Positions 1 to 11,718 of a stretch of DNA of 64,000 nt are shown here, piece by piece. The translations under genes and the position numbers were made by a program. Location: assembly GCA_038496445.1 (NCBI GenBank), contig JALMLS010000440.1, forward strand, positions 1-64,000, given 5' to 3'. How positions within the stretch are numbered: position 1 is the stretch's first letter; each line of letters begins with the position of its first letter. Origin of the DNA: Trichosphaerium sp. ATCC 40318. Its lineage: Eukaryota > Discosea > Flabellinia > Trichosidae. A model generated the notes under the pieces. It ran no database searches. It was not told the DNA's origin and saw nothing but the letters and a program-made list of their open reading frames with translations.

Positions 1-913
1 ACTTGTCAATCCAATTAGCGGCCGTGAAGTTGTAAAAGTAAAAGGTACAATATTACTAACAAAATTAAACTCCTCAGTGCTGGTGATTGTCACAAGGTAT
101 CCGCCTTGCTGTAAACAATATCCTTTTGATAAAGTTATCGATGATATGTAATTTTACAAAGAGTACCTTGAGCTTGAGGCCATGAGTGTCTCACACTAAC
201 AGGGTTGTAGCAATGACCTGTTCAATGAAATAAATTAAAAACAGACTTAACATGATGGTTCCTCAATACCTGAAACGTTGTTGTAGTGATCACAAGATAC
301 ATTCTGTAAATTTTGTATACAAGGAGTTGATACTAGTGGAACATTGCCAGAGGGAGCTTCACAAACGAAATACTCTGAGTCACAAGCATTTGTTATGATC
401 TATCAAAAACGATTAAATGTTGTTTCTTAAACATATTGAACGCACGCCTCCCTCAAGCGTAGGGCAGTTGGTGTCATTTATGGCGCTCCCAAGATATGAA
501 AATCTCATAGCGATGGTACTGACAAGTGAGCTGTCATACCAAAAATAATCAATACTGTTCGAAGTGGTAATATCTAAACGTAATCGCTAATCAACCTTTT
601 AACAAACATGTGATTTGAACGAAAAGTGAAATAAATTTTGTGTTATCGTCGTACGGGAAATAAAGTCATTACAGACGCTTCCATAATACTGTCAAGTACA
701 AGAGGATTGAATCCTAACGGAGTAAATAAATAATTAGGGAATAATTAGGTCCGTTCTCTTAGAAACAATACCCATTTCGCATGAATCATTGTCTGTATCA
801 TTATGGAGCGTGTATGTTGTATTTTCCCAAGTACATCTCGAAACAACTGCACACGTGCTTATGGTGATGTAAATAAACACAAACAGCGAGAATAAGGTAA
901 ATCTTGAAGTCAT
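1..913 (-). CDS. Two-CTLD lectin receptor, copy A (partial, 3' end outside window)
   Basis: The start at 913 opens a hydrophobic signal peptide (MTSRFTLFSLFVFIYITIS) followed by the family hallmark of a Cys-Trp pair and LHND. Short introns separate exons for the first C-type lectin-like domain (motifs MEASVMTLF, YFWYD, NCPTLEGG, YFVCEAPSG). The second domain begins with GGYLVTITST and is cut by the window edge at IGLTS. The nearest relative is copy B, matching exon for exon with most introns alignable. Family knowledge says CTLDs bind carbohydrate or protein ligands outside the cell. The ligand and the C-terminal anchor of this copy cannot be seen. Confidence 0.8.
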
Positions 914-1818
914 ACGATATTCGAAGATGAAAAAATCAACTATGAAATGTATGAAAATAAGAAAATGTGCAGCAGATTTATGGAACTTAGATAGAGTTAA
1001 AACACACTGTGGAACCTCCAACTGCAAGTACAGCTTATGATATTGAGAATACAAAATAGGGTTACTGGGCCACACGTGTTCCATATTTATTCAGTTCCAA
1101 ACGTCTAAACACCTATAAAACACACACAAACGAACGTACAGCAGTTAAAAGGCTAAATAAGCTAAACTGTTGGTGTAAAACTCCGCGGAATAGTACTCCA
1201 TGCGCTTAAGCGTATGCCACGCAACATCTACTTCAAGCTTGGCCCAATTAGCACCACAATGTAAATTCATAATGGCTCCTAGTTAGCAGTCTTTTATACT
1301 TGTATTGATAGGATAATACGTTGCAATGTTATTTGTGTTAGCGCTTTCTTTGTTTCAGGCTTTCTGGTAGGGCTTCGTATTCTCATACTAGTGACTCTCC
1401 AATACCATCCAGAAGTGTTATGATTACCACTTGACAGTGCTAGAAGCACATACCTCCAATACTGCCTCGTGTTAACATTTACATACTTAGTCTATATTCA
1501 CGTTTAACTTTGGTTTTGTACTCCCAAAGCATCAATTGGAGACTTTGTGTTCTTTGATGTCAACAGAAACGGCACTCAAGTTAAAGTAACGTTACTATGT
1601 TGAAGTTGTTCTAAGCAAGTATATTTTGGATTTGTTCCTCAAACCATGTGATTTCTTGCTTCCAATGATAACGTATTACTATGCTATGGCACTATCCATT
1701 CTGGTAAAAACGCTATCTACCCGATTGGGTTAGAAGATATGAGATATCAATACCAATAAACAACCATCAAAGGAAAGAAAAAAGTACAAAATGATGATTT
1801 GTGAAGATTTTATTCATT
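914..1818. other. Intergenic region between lectin copies A and B
   Basis: This AT-rich spacer must hold the promoter of copy A, transcribed leftward, and the 3' flank of copy B. One CACGTG lies near 1072. I see no convincing coding exon on either strand. Confidence 0.4.
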
Positions 1819-3703
1819 TTACAAAAGCAAAAACACCATGACAAGAACTAGTACAGTACAAACAGTGAGCGTTCTACTGCTACACTTGAAAATATCTATA
1901 TTGAGAGTGCTCGAAAGCGATGTAGATGTTCTTGTTTGCTCAATACACTGGTTTCTACTCAAGAGAACCATTGGAGCAACCTCTTCGCATCCTATAAGTT
2001 GTGATATCAGTATTGAAGCTGCCTACAAAATATGTGTTACGCTTAAGGCTAAAGTGAGAGATAGTGATGTACTTCAATTGATGTTGCATCAATGTTAAAT
2101 GTACCAATGATACAGCTTCCTACTTCAAATATTGTATTTGTTTTGCTCAGTTGAAGTGTCGTATTTTTGAACCTAGCATCTCCTGTCGAAGCCTGTTAGT
2201 ATCAGCGTGTAATAACTACCATTGTACCATCAAGAAAAACATCAAAATCGAGTACAACAACACTATCCGTTGGTATAAAATCTAACAACTAACATAAGAA
2301 GACATTTAACCTGATACTATGGTGTACTGTGTACCCGTTACTAGTTCATCAGTTGGGGCTGAAGTTGGCATTGCTAAAAAACAGTTAACAATTTCTTTTT
2401 TTTACCAAAAAGTCTGTACCTGTTGATGGTGTATCTGTTGGTGTGGATGTTGGAATAACTAAACAAACTCGAGTTACATACAAATGACAAGCAAACTGTC
2501 TGTACCTGTAGGCGGTAGTGTAGGACGTGGAATTGAATCAAGTTCACATATGAAAAATTCTGCTCTGTCACAAGTAATATCAGCCCAACCTATCCCCCTT
2601 ATAATTTCAGTACGTATGAATACACAATTTTCATTGGAATTAGAGTCTTGTTCTGGCTCTAAAACCAACCAGGGAGTTTGAAAAAATACTTTTCCATAAA
2701 CAAAAGGTTCATTCGTTACTGCCTTTGTACTGGTGTTAATTGATTGTAGATTTCAAGTTAGGAAATATCAAGTACCCATTGAAAATCAAGGTGCTCTCTG
2801 TATCCACTTGTCAATCCAATTAGCGGCCATGAAGTTGTAAGAGTAAAAGGTACAATATTTCTAACAAAATTAAACTCCTCAGTGTTGGTGATTGTCACAA
2901 GGTATCCGCCTTGCTGTAAACAATATCCTTTTGATAAAGTTATTTATGATATGTAATTTTGCAAACAGTACCTTGAGCTTGAGGCCATGAGTGTCTCACA
3001 CTAACAGGGTTGTAGCAATGACCTGTTCAACGAAATAAGCTAAATACAAACTTAACATGATTGTTCCTCAATACCTGAAACGTTGTTGTAGTGATCACAA
3101 GATACATTCTGTTGTATTTGTATACAAGGAGTTGTTACTAGTGGAACATTGCCAGAGGGAGCTTCACAAACGAAGTTCTCTGATATGCAAGTATTTCGTA
3201 TGAGCTATCAATAAAGCGATTAAAAATGGTAGCCTAAACCGATTGTACGCACGCCTCGTTCAAGTGTAGGGCAGCTGGTATCATTTATGACGCTCCCAGG
3301 ATATCCTGATTCCATAGCGATGGTACTGACAAGAGAGTTGTCATACCAAAAATAATCAATACTGTTCGAAGTGGTAATATTCAAACGTAATCGCTATTTA
3401 GCGGTAAATCACGTGATTTGAACGAAAAGTAAAATAAATTTTGTGTTGTCGTCGTACGGGAAATAAAGTCATTACAGACGCTTCCATAATACTGTCAAGT
3501 ACAAGAGGATTGAATCCTAAAGAGTAATAAATAATTAGGTCCGTTCTCTTAGGAACATCACCCATTTCGCATGAATCGTTATCTATATCATTATGGAGCG
3601 TGTATGTTGTATTTTCCCAAGTACATCTCGAAACAACTGCGCACGTGCTTATGGTGATGTAAATAAACACAAACAGCGAGAATAAGGTAAATCTTGAAGT
3701 CAT
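1819..3703 (-). CDS. Two-CTLD lectin receptor, copy B, with modular Thr/Pro stalk
   Basis: Signal peptide and domain 1 are nearly identical to copy A. Domain 2 has LIGLTSGYREH, EPEQDSNSNENC and WADITC, so the usual EPN or QPD sugar-specificity triplet reads EPE. After the domain (FICELDSIPRP) comes a stalk encoded partly by two separate 39-nt exons (2420-2458 and 2335-2373). Both are phase 1 at each end and encode PTSTPTDTPST and PTSAPTDELVT. The anchor module follows (DFIPTDSVVVLDFD, CIIGTFNIDATS, ISQLIGCEEV) and then a terminal hydrophobic run ending VMVFLLL with no basic tail. That ending could be a GPI signal or a tail-less membrane helix. The protein is expected on the cell surface. No frame break was seen. 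Confidence 0.82.
2335..2458 (-). other. Pair of symmetric 39-nt stalk exons in lectin copy B
   Basis: Exons 2420-2458 and 2335-2373 each have 39 nt, begin after AG, end before GTAC and keep phase 1 at both ends. Each can therefore be skipped or repeated without changing the frame. Both encode Pro/Thr-rich stalk units of the form PTS-P-TD. Copies H to K instead encode their stalk in one exon, and D, E and F have almost none. Confidence 0.65.
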
Positions 3704-4213
3704 GTGATATTCGAAGATGAAAACCAAATATGAAATGCATAAAAAAAGAAAATGTGAATAAATATTGTTTTAGGTGCTAAAGTAACAAAAACACGCACCA
3801 AAGGACACCTCTGTACTGAAAGCTAAAAGGAGATTTATGGAACTCCGAATAGAGTTACGGTTCCAATTTTTTCAAATATGACGGAATTTCTGAAACTGTC
3901 TCAAAAACAATGCTGGCCATGCCTCGTCAACCACTTTAAACTACAAAACTAATTTCCACTGTATTTAGACTTAGACAATACAAAACATGTTGTAAATAGA
4001 TCTCGAGAAAGTATGAAATCGCTTTCTATGGTTTGAATAAGAATGCAACAAAATTCTGGTGCTCAACACACAGTTACAAAAAAGCCTGAACTAGGTATGT
4101 GCAACTTCATTCCCCACACTCTCAATTAAGATGATACTGTCTAATTGCTTTTTTAATCGCTTAGATGGAACAACTTTTAGCTGACATATCATAGCAATAT
4201 GATCATTAGTGTT
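3704..4213. other. Intergenic region upstream of lectin copy B
   Basis: This is 5' flank of copy B on the minus strand plus the 3' flank of the broken LRR gene. A short stretch around 3830-3860 resembles the upstream flank of copy A, as expected if the duplication included some promoter DNA. No gene is seen. Confidence 0.35.
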
Positions 4214-4906
4214 TCAGCTCCAATAATTACTATCCCATTTAACTTCATGTACACCAATCAATACCTTGGCACCCTCTTTAGTTGCACGTGTATCATATAA
4301 GGTAATGGTATGAACACCAACTAAGTACTTCAAACATTCATATGTAATTATAGTTCTTTCTAATTCAATCTCATGAACACCAGCCAATGCCTCTACACCC
4401 TCATCTGTAATTGAAGTACTAAGTAAATCAATTGTATGAACACCAGCTAAAGCCTTGATACCCTCATCTGTTATATTGACACAGTATGACAGCCTAATAG
4501 TATGAACACCAGCTAACGCCTTCAAGCTTTCATCTGAAATGCCATCACAGTCACGTAAGTTAATTGTATGAACACCTGCCAAAGCCTTGACGCCCTCATC
4601 TGTAATATAATCACATTCTGATAAGTTAATAGTATTTACGCCCTCCAATAAGTACAAGTGCTTATCACTGATATCTCTTGAAATGAAAACAGTCTCAATA
4701 GAGGTGTTTTGAAGCAAAGGGCTTCCAGAAAGAAGATATTCCCCTTACGCTTGTAACCTTTATTAACCCGTATCCAACATGGTTGTGAATGATATCTCGC
4801 AACGGCATGTTTGTGCTGAACGGAGCGTAAAAGAGCCTTGTTTCAGGATATGAACGATTATTTCAACAGGCAGGTATATAAGGTCCAATGTGGTACTATC
4901 TTCCAT
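4214..4906 (-). pseudogene. Broken F-box/LRR gene, intronless
   Basis: An ATG at 4906 starts an F-box-like segment (YLPVEIIVHILKQGSFTLR) closely matching the intact paralogue at 53563-54579. Reading is lost by a small deletion near 4795-4815, where the paralogue has TCHLLRDIIHNHVGY, and shifts again near 4720-4750. From 4717 to 4214 a clean frame carries about six leucine-rich repeats built on ITDEGVKALAGVHTI. F-box proteins recruit substrates to SCF ubiquitin ligases and LRRs often bind the substrate. Here the two halves are out of frame, so this copy is probably dead unless it restarts inside. Confidence 0.75.
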
Positions 4907-6299
4907 GCTGCAGATGTAATCCAGGTGTTATCAGTTAAAAAACGACCAGTGTTGACTGTTTTGACGTACACTTGGATAGTAAAGGGAAACTAATGTTTAT
5001 TATAGCGCAGACACAGTCAAGTAGTCATGCTTAGACAACATGAATACTATTACAGAGGAAGTATTAGGCAATACAATTTACACTTATGCCAGTATTCTAA
5101 AATCAGATAAGTACAGGATGTGCATACTAGCTAGTCTAGCTAGTAAAATTAGAAGACGTGCATAATGCTCTAAACTGTTTTTAACAATAGACTTGTACTG
5201 ACATTAGAAATGATACGGGAATAGTTGCGCTAATTTAAATTTTACGGAGGCTGTTACATTACTCAAAGCATACAGGGTGCCACGTGTAAGTCTATACGAC
5301 ATGTTCCAAAACCTTTCTTTCATTGAATCCGTGAGCTAGCCAACACCAAATCCAATCTATTAGTAGGAACAATAAATTTCTCGTATCAAACTACTACGTA
5401 AAAAAAAACATCGAAAATTGAACGAAAACTCAACACTTTTCAAAACCACAATTTTTTTTCTATCAAATAAACGTTTCGACAAATTGTGGTTGACAACTCA
5501 ATTGATACCAAAAGTGGGTGCTCACATGTCAACTTGCTGGTGTAGACACCACTATCACCAAATGTACCCTTGTGGTCTGTCTATGGCGTGTGCTCTAAAC
5601 CCCTGAACCTATCTTTGAAATACTTGGCATGCCTGCCTCCCCCGAGCCACGCCAGGAACTTGCACTGACTCAATCACCTCTACTTTAATTAGCAAAACTA
5701 CTATTTGTGTTCTGAGACATTATTTTCTTGAGGTTTCAGACAAAATGGACATTAGGAAACAACTACAATTTTAATACAGCATTCAAAACGAAGACTAAGT
5801 TTCATTGCGCATCATGCCTTATTCTTGTTCTATGCCACGTGCTCATATACCAATGTAAGCGTTCATAGATTCTGTCGCGTTTAATGATTAAAGTGAGAAC
5901 TTGGTACACGTGACACTTTATTGTAGCTTAGTGAGTTAGATTAAATAAGCTCGGAAAGGTCAACAGTTCAGCTTATTTTTAATCTGACCATTGACTAAGG
6001 TACTACCGTTGTTAAAAACATCCAAATTTCCAATCTCGAGCATACCACAACAAGCTATATTTTCAAGTATTGTAAAAATAACACGTGGAACAAAGATAGC
6101 GTGGTGTATAGCCAGCGCTTCATGACACGTTGACTATAATATCTTGTAACATCAGCGCGGGTTATAGGTCTATTAGAGAGTGTAGCGTCTAAGCAGAACG
6201 GTGCCAGTGATTAGCTGAATCTTTATAATCAGACCAATAACGTGCACATTGTTAGAACTACTTTAAAACCATAGCTACAAATACAAACAAGTAGCGAAC
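4907..6299. other. Intergenic region containing one arm of a dispersed inverted repeat
   Basis: No exon is supported on either strand. Positions of about 5497-5697 match, in inverted orientation, about 11872-12083. Four CACGTG sites lie at about 5281, 5831, 5905 and 6081. The last few hundred bases should include the promoter of the plus-strand gene at 6300. Confidence 0.45.
5497..5697 (+). repeat. Dispersed repeat, left arm (inverted relative to 11872-12083)
   Basis: The segment shares long stretches with the reverse complement of 11872-12083, for example AAAAGTGGGTGCTC, GTGGTCTGTCTATGG, GTGTGCTCTAAACCC and TTGCACTGACTCAATCACC. The matches run in the same order across about 200 bp with substitutions. 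It lacks an obvious reading frame and could be a non-autonomous element or an old segmental duplication. Confidence 0.65.
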
Positions 6300-8191
6300 A
6301 TGAAACTAATACTTTTGTCACTAGTATTGGTCTTGTTTACTTTAACGACTAAGAGTCAGAGCGTAATCGACTCGTTGACTACGTTCCAACCTGTTGTTCG
6401 GGCAGAAGGTACATCTGGTGGAGGCACTGTTGAAAACGAGAGTCCTGCACCTGTACCAGATCCTTCGTACCTTGGAAGTCGTTCTCTTTATGCTAGAGCA
6501 GATAACGCAAGACTTGGTGATGAAGTAAGCACTAGAGCAGTAGCAGGAGGTCTACAATGTAATATTGCGTCTGGCACAAAAGGTGTTTCCGAATGGCGTT
6601 ACAGTTCAATCTCGAACGTTGATTTGCTTTCAACTGGCTGCGGTACGCGTTTGTTTTTATAATTTGACTACACAGTCTGTAATTGTTTTACGCCTAACCC
6701 GAGACCACGTTTTTCTTTGAGTTAAAATTATAGTCTTGGCAGTATTTGGTGTTATTTTAAATCACCACAGTTACTATGCAGTGTATCTTTTCTTTTTTTT
6801 CTTAAACGAACTATTTTAGTGTTAGGACGTGTTGTCTTAATTTTTACCTACAGGGTGCTTTGCTTTGACGGAAGTCGGTCCTGATAAAAATCACAAACTC
6901 AAAGTAACAACAAAGAGTGGAGGAACATCAGCTGTTTCGACATCACCAATTCTCCCTGCTCTTCCTGGAGCTGAGAGGCTTGTGTGTATACCTATTGAAG
7001 CTCCTTTTGCTGCGTACGAATCGGTGACGAACCTTGTATTGCAAGTAGATGGCACTATTCAGGCGCAATTTGATGTGGATTTAACTCAATTCTGCTGCGT
7101 TACACCAACGACTGCTTGGCATACTATAGCACCAGGACCCTATACTGTCGGTAAATATTTTTTACGAATAGGAACCAATAAAAAGTTGCACGTGGGATTG
7201 ATTTTATTTGACTATTGTTTTTCCTTTTTTTCAGTTAAAAATGTTGATGTCTTAATTTTTTTCTTTAGGTTCTTGTACTGACTTAACTCTAAATATTCGA
7301 TCCTATGTTCGTCTTCCGTCCGCAAATGAAGATTTTACATACTCTTTCTCTATGAACGGCTTAGGTACAGTGACTGGAGGCTCTCTATCTTGTACAAACG
7401 GAGTAAGTATTTGCACAACTATTTTTTTTTTTTGAAGTCTTTGGTTGTATTTACCGACCTTAAACATGTTAAATTTACACACATAGGTATCCGGTCACAA
7501 TCGATGGCGGGTCAGGATCAATCAGCGGTGGCGGTACACTGGCCGATGGCATCTCTAGCACGTGCAGTTTTGAAGGTATAACAATAGTTATATTTTGCTT
7601 GTTTCTTCTATCCTTTTCTAGTGTGCTGGACGACTAGTGGTATGGCCGACTTTAGCGCAAGTATCAATAGCTCTAGGATTGGTAACTCATATAACTCTAA
7701 TGCTGATGTGGACCCGTGAGTAAACACAATAATCACGTGCTCTAAAATACATTTGTAGATTCAATGATTCAGATCCATACAGAAAATGTCAACCGAACAC
7801 TCCTTCAACTATAACTGTTGTAGAAGTACGTCAATATCACAATTGAAAGTACCGAAAAACCAAAAAAGAACATATAAGGAAGTACACAATTTGTGTAGAA
7901 CTTCCGTTAAGATTGTTTTTCTTCCGCTGCTTATAATACTTTGCGTACAACTGATTCACCTATTAGCCTCCAAGCACAACTACACCTCCAACTACGACAA
8001 ACCCTCCAACAAGCGCACCACAAACTACTGAACCACCAACCACACATTCTGGAACACTTCAAACTGACTCTGGTACTTGATATACTCGTTTTTAATGTAA
8101 CTCATCACTACTAGGGGATACAAGTAGTGTTGGTGTACTGCGAATAGATCTTGTGTTTCTCTTAATGACAATGATGGCTTTGGTATTGTAA
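6300..8191 (+). CDS. Secreted/anchored protein with unknown Cys-containing ectodomain and Thr/Pro stalk
   Basis: Exon 1 gives a signal peptide (MKLILLSLVLVLFTLTTKSQ) and a region with SYLGSRSLYARADNA, EWRYS and STGCG. Later exons carry LVCIPIEAPF, LQVDGTI, LTQFCC, TAWHTIAPGPY, IRSYVRLPSANEDFTYSFS, VCWTTSGMADFSA and KCQPNTPSTITV. A Thr/Pro exon (PPTTTNPPTSAPQTTEPPTT) and a last exon with a hydrophobic tail ending MMALVL follow, which suggests a GPI-type or tail-less anchor. I do not recognise the ectodomain. A paralogue lies in the opposite orientation at 12572-14477. The exon near 7488-7579 is one base longer than its paralogue and out of phase, so the gene may be damaged or the sequence may have an error there. 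Confidence 0.65.
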
Positions 8192-8656
8192 GGACAGTTA
8201 TTTGATACAATAAACCAACTAGTTAACCATTGCACAAAACTTTTATTTTTCTCGTAGCTAAGAATTAAACGAGAAAGTTCGCTTAGCCACCGGAAAATCA
8301 CGTGTATTTGAGCGCAAAAAATTGTTGTTAAAATGTAGGCCAATAATGCATGTAACAATTGTTATCTTTACAACCACCTCACGGTTAAATTTTACATGTT
8401 AAGGTAATTTGTTTTTGTGTTATTTACGGAAAACTCCGTTGTATCCATCATTGGAACTTTTTCTTCTATTGATATCAGTAAGTATTTTAATGATAGTTAG
8501 TATTATTCTATTATTGTAATAGTACCTCTAGATTCTTTTTTAGGCATAAGATGCATCAACAGAGGAGATACAAAGTCAGTATTTACATTTTTAAAAACAA
8601 TTTCAGGTCTATGATACATAATTGTTTTTGCGATCGTCTCAATATCTCCATCCCAC
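8192..8656. other. Spacer with a possible anchor-module relic
   Basis: Between convergent genes, 8431-8477 on the plus strand reads NSVVSIIGTFSSIDIS followed by a GT donor-like site. This resembles the CIIGTFNIDATS segment of the lectin anchor module, so it may be a leftover exon of the neighbouring plus-strand gene. A CACGTG occurs near 8298. Nothing else is supported. Confidence 0.3.
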
Positions 8657-11600
8657 CTAGAACGCTCTTATGTTAAAATAATGCTCAAAGGTTACAACGC
8701 GTAGAAAAACACCAAAATTGAAAGCAATGTACCAGAATGGTATAGGAACAAGTGTCAAACCTACATAACGAAAAATGAGAACTCAGCCGAACTTTTAAAA
8801 AACCTGTACCGCTGTCTCTACATCTCTGAGCTTTCTCAGCGTCCCTGAATTGTACAGAAGAAGGAGACTCCATTCTCATAGCAGTAGTATAAAAATGTAA
8901 TTCGCCTAAGCACATGTTAATAAGAGCCTGAAAAGAGTTCGAGTTGGCAACTTTGTTGAAGTTCTTGTACCTTGGTACTCCAAACAAATATCGTAGCCAG
9001 AAACAAAGACATCAACAGATATCATTATACCTCTCTGGTTTCCAACACCAATAATATGTTCTTCATGAACTACAACATCTGGGAATAGTTGTCTTACAAC
9101 GTTAAGCAGCAATCTTTAAAAAAAAAGAGTCAAAATCCAAGAAAGTTGGTATGCGTTTACTTCTGCTTAGCCTTCTTGCCAATGAGAGGAAATTTTGACC
9201 AGTCCCACTGGAAACCTCTATCAAATTGATTGAGAATCTTAGGATAATAACCCATAAGTCCTTTAGCGCCTATGGAGCTAAGTTGAAGAACTGAAACACG
9301 ATACCTAAAAAAATAATGAACTTCAAAAGTTTGACATGGAAAAAAAAACAATGTCAACAGCTGAGTTGTAATTACACCACATTTTCGGTGTTTGGATAAA
9401 ATATATGTTTTAGGTGTAAATAGTGTATACTGCATTATTCTTTTGGTACTGCTATGTATGAAGATTTGCGTACCAATCTTCTGGTTGTTTAATGTTCAAA
9501 GTCTTTTTCGCAAACTCAAGAAAATCTTGTTGATGCTTTGTGATTTGCCAGTAACCTTTAGCCATTGGTAGTGGTCCAAATAGTTTGTCCCAGTTATGTT
9601 TAGGATATAAAACGCCAAGGGATTGCTGTAAAGAACCATACCTTGCCATAACAGTTAAAAAAATAAAAGACAATGTGAAACCAAATAACAGAAAAAAAAA
9701 CACATACTTTTTAATGCTGCTCTTCGCCAACCGGTTTACTTTTTCTGGATCGGCATTAAACCACTCTTCTAATATCTTAATATTGAGTACATTCGCTATT
9801 GAGTTAAACTGAAGTCTTTCACGGCCAAGGTAGTCATATTCTTCTTCATTTTCATCTTTTTGATAAAACTTTTTTGGTGCATTTGGATACAGCGCATCAA
9901 GCGTTTTTGCTAGCGAGTGACCGTATCTATGCTTCTATTAAAATGCCATTATACTATTCGTTATATTAAGAGTTACCTTGAAATTGCGTTGGAACCGCCT
10001 AGGCGTGTAACATCTGACCAGCTAGTGTTTATCCAATCTGACAATAATTTCACGCCTAATGTCTCTGCTATATCCTCAAATACTTTTCTATCTTGTTCAA
10101 TATCGGTAACAGGTACAATATTAAGAGATCTAAATTATCAATAAGGGATATAACTCCAAAACAAAGCCAATAAAAAACTGAAATTGACAGTATCAAAAAA
10201 CCTCATTTCAGTCATGATGTAATCAGTTTTCACACCACGTACTTGTTCTTAAACTTCCATTGTAGCCAATTATAATGCGGATAAAGAACCTCCAAGAATC
10301 GGATAAATGAGGAAAATCTAATAACATAAAATGTTAATAATGATCGATGAAGAAAGCGAAGTTGCTCTATGATATAAAATTGATAAAGCAAGGGAACATC
10401 ATACTTGGTTATTAGTGGATATCCACCGCTTTTTAATATTTCCTGATGTGTTATGTTATACCAACCACTTAAATCAGTAATACCAAGTTTCTCAGCTACA
10501 TGCTCTGCAAGCTCATGTTGATTCTTTTTATTATTCCAAAAACCCTTATTTACAGTCGACCTAAAAAAAACACTTTGGTCAGTGGTACCTATCTCAATTG
10601 CGGCATTTTATTACTTACCCTGATGATGAGGTTTTATCCACCCAATAATGGTCAGGATATATTGTCCTTAGAGCAGCAAGTAAATCCAAATCATACCTGA
10701 AACGAGAAGATAAGAAAAAGAACAAGTGTCGACAATAAAAAAGCACACTAGAAAAGTCTTGGCGGGCGACTTTGCAACAAGCAACTTGAATACATAGAAC
10801 CAAGGCCGTGATTGGTTATCACCACATCGACAGCTTTCTGCTGCGCTCATAATCATGAAACAAAATTAAAGAAAAAAAGTTTCAAAATTTTTAGTAGTTG
10901 TCAAAGAAATAAACGTTGTGTACTTTGTCATTATACCATATCCTCCATATTCTCGTATTTTATTTACAGATATACCTTGCCAATCATCAAGACATTTAAC
11001 ACCAATTAAACTTGCCATCTCATCAAATTTACTCTTTTGATTTTTAACTTCATTCCAATACTGGTTTGGAACATTGTTTCTTAACAAGCGTTATCAGTAT
11101 TTATTATCACGTGATTTAATGTAAAAAAAGTAATTGCACTAAGTATACGTACTCGAATCTCCATGTGATCCATTTTTTCTCCGGGTATAACGCTTGAAGT
11201 GCTGATACAAGTGAATTTCGATATCTGCGAAAAAAATACTCAAAAAGTCAGTTTATTCTACAACTATGGACTTTCAGATTTGTAAATTGCCCCTACGAAA
11301 CGACTAATACTAGTGATTTTATAGCATAATTTTTTGGATTGTAAGGTTCGTCTGCAAACGAGAGAGAAGTATTTCTTTTTTGAAAGTTTTTTTGATTTTG
11401 ACAAAAACGCACTTGTTTAAGATATGGTGGAGCTTGGTATCGTCTATTTGAACAAGTGATACTCTATTTACGCTGTACCAATCTCCTACTGTATGTACGC
11501 GAAGCTGAGGTGCCACAACTGTCTCGAAGTAGAGTTTTTGCTTACTGACATTGGCTAGGCGTTGGCGCGCCTTCTTAGGTACTAAAACAGGTTTACCAAG

Positions 11601-11718
11601 ATGTTTATAATCGCTTTAAACCGAAATTTGTTAAATAAGCTTTAGAATGTCCTAATCGACCGAATTTGGCGTATAAGGGCGTACGAGTTGAATACCAGTT
11701 GAATGCAACGTTCGTCAT
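8657..11718 (-). CDS. Repeat protein with DWY/YP--W repeats and C-terminal nuclease-like domain
   Basis: Many short exons on the minus strand encode about six or seven copies of a roughly 60-70 residue repeat. Its marks are a DWY-type motif (TVGDWYSVN, LSGWYNITH, QPEDWYANL) and an SL-ALYP-W motif (NSLVSALQALYPEKKW, SLQQSLGVLYPKHNW). The C-terminal part contains FPDVVVHEEHIIGVGNQRG, VDVFVSG, CLEYQGT, FRDAEKAQRCRDSG and LVPIPFWY. The spaced D, E-x-Q and late K resemble restriction-endonuclease-fold (PD-(D/E)XK) proteins, but activity is inference. The first in-frame ATG is placed at 11718 and gives a basic, presequence-like start. It is one base out of phase with the following segment near 11605, so the 5' end is unresolved. 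Confidence 0.6.

Noticed and set aside
1838-2098. Plus-strand 86-residue frame
   Set aside because: It is the antisense shadow of the C-terminal anchor exon of lectin copy B. The same shadow recurs over other copies (19668, 21602).
8092-8358. Minus-strand frames opposite the Thr/Pro tail of the 6300-8191 gene
   Set aside because: No homologous counterpart and no domain; best explained as shadow of the plus-strand exons.
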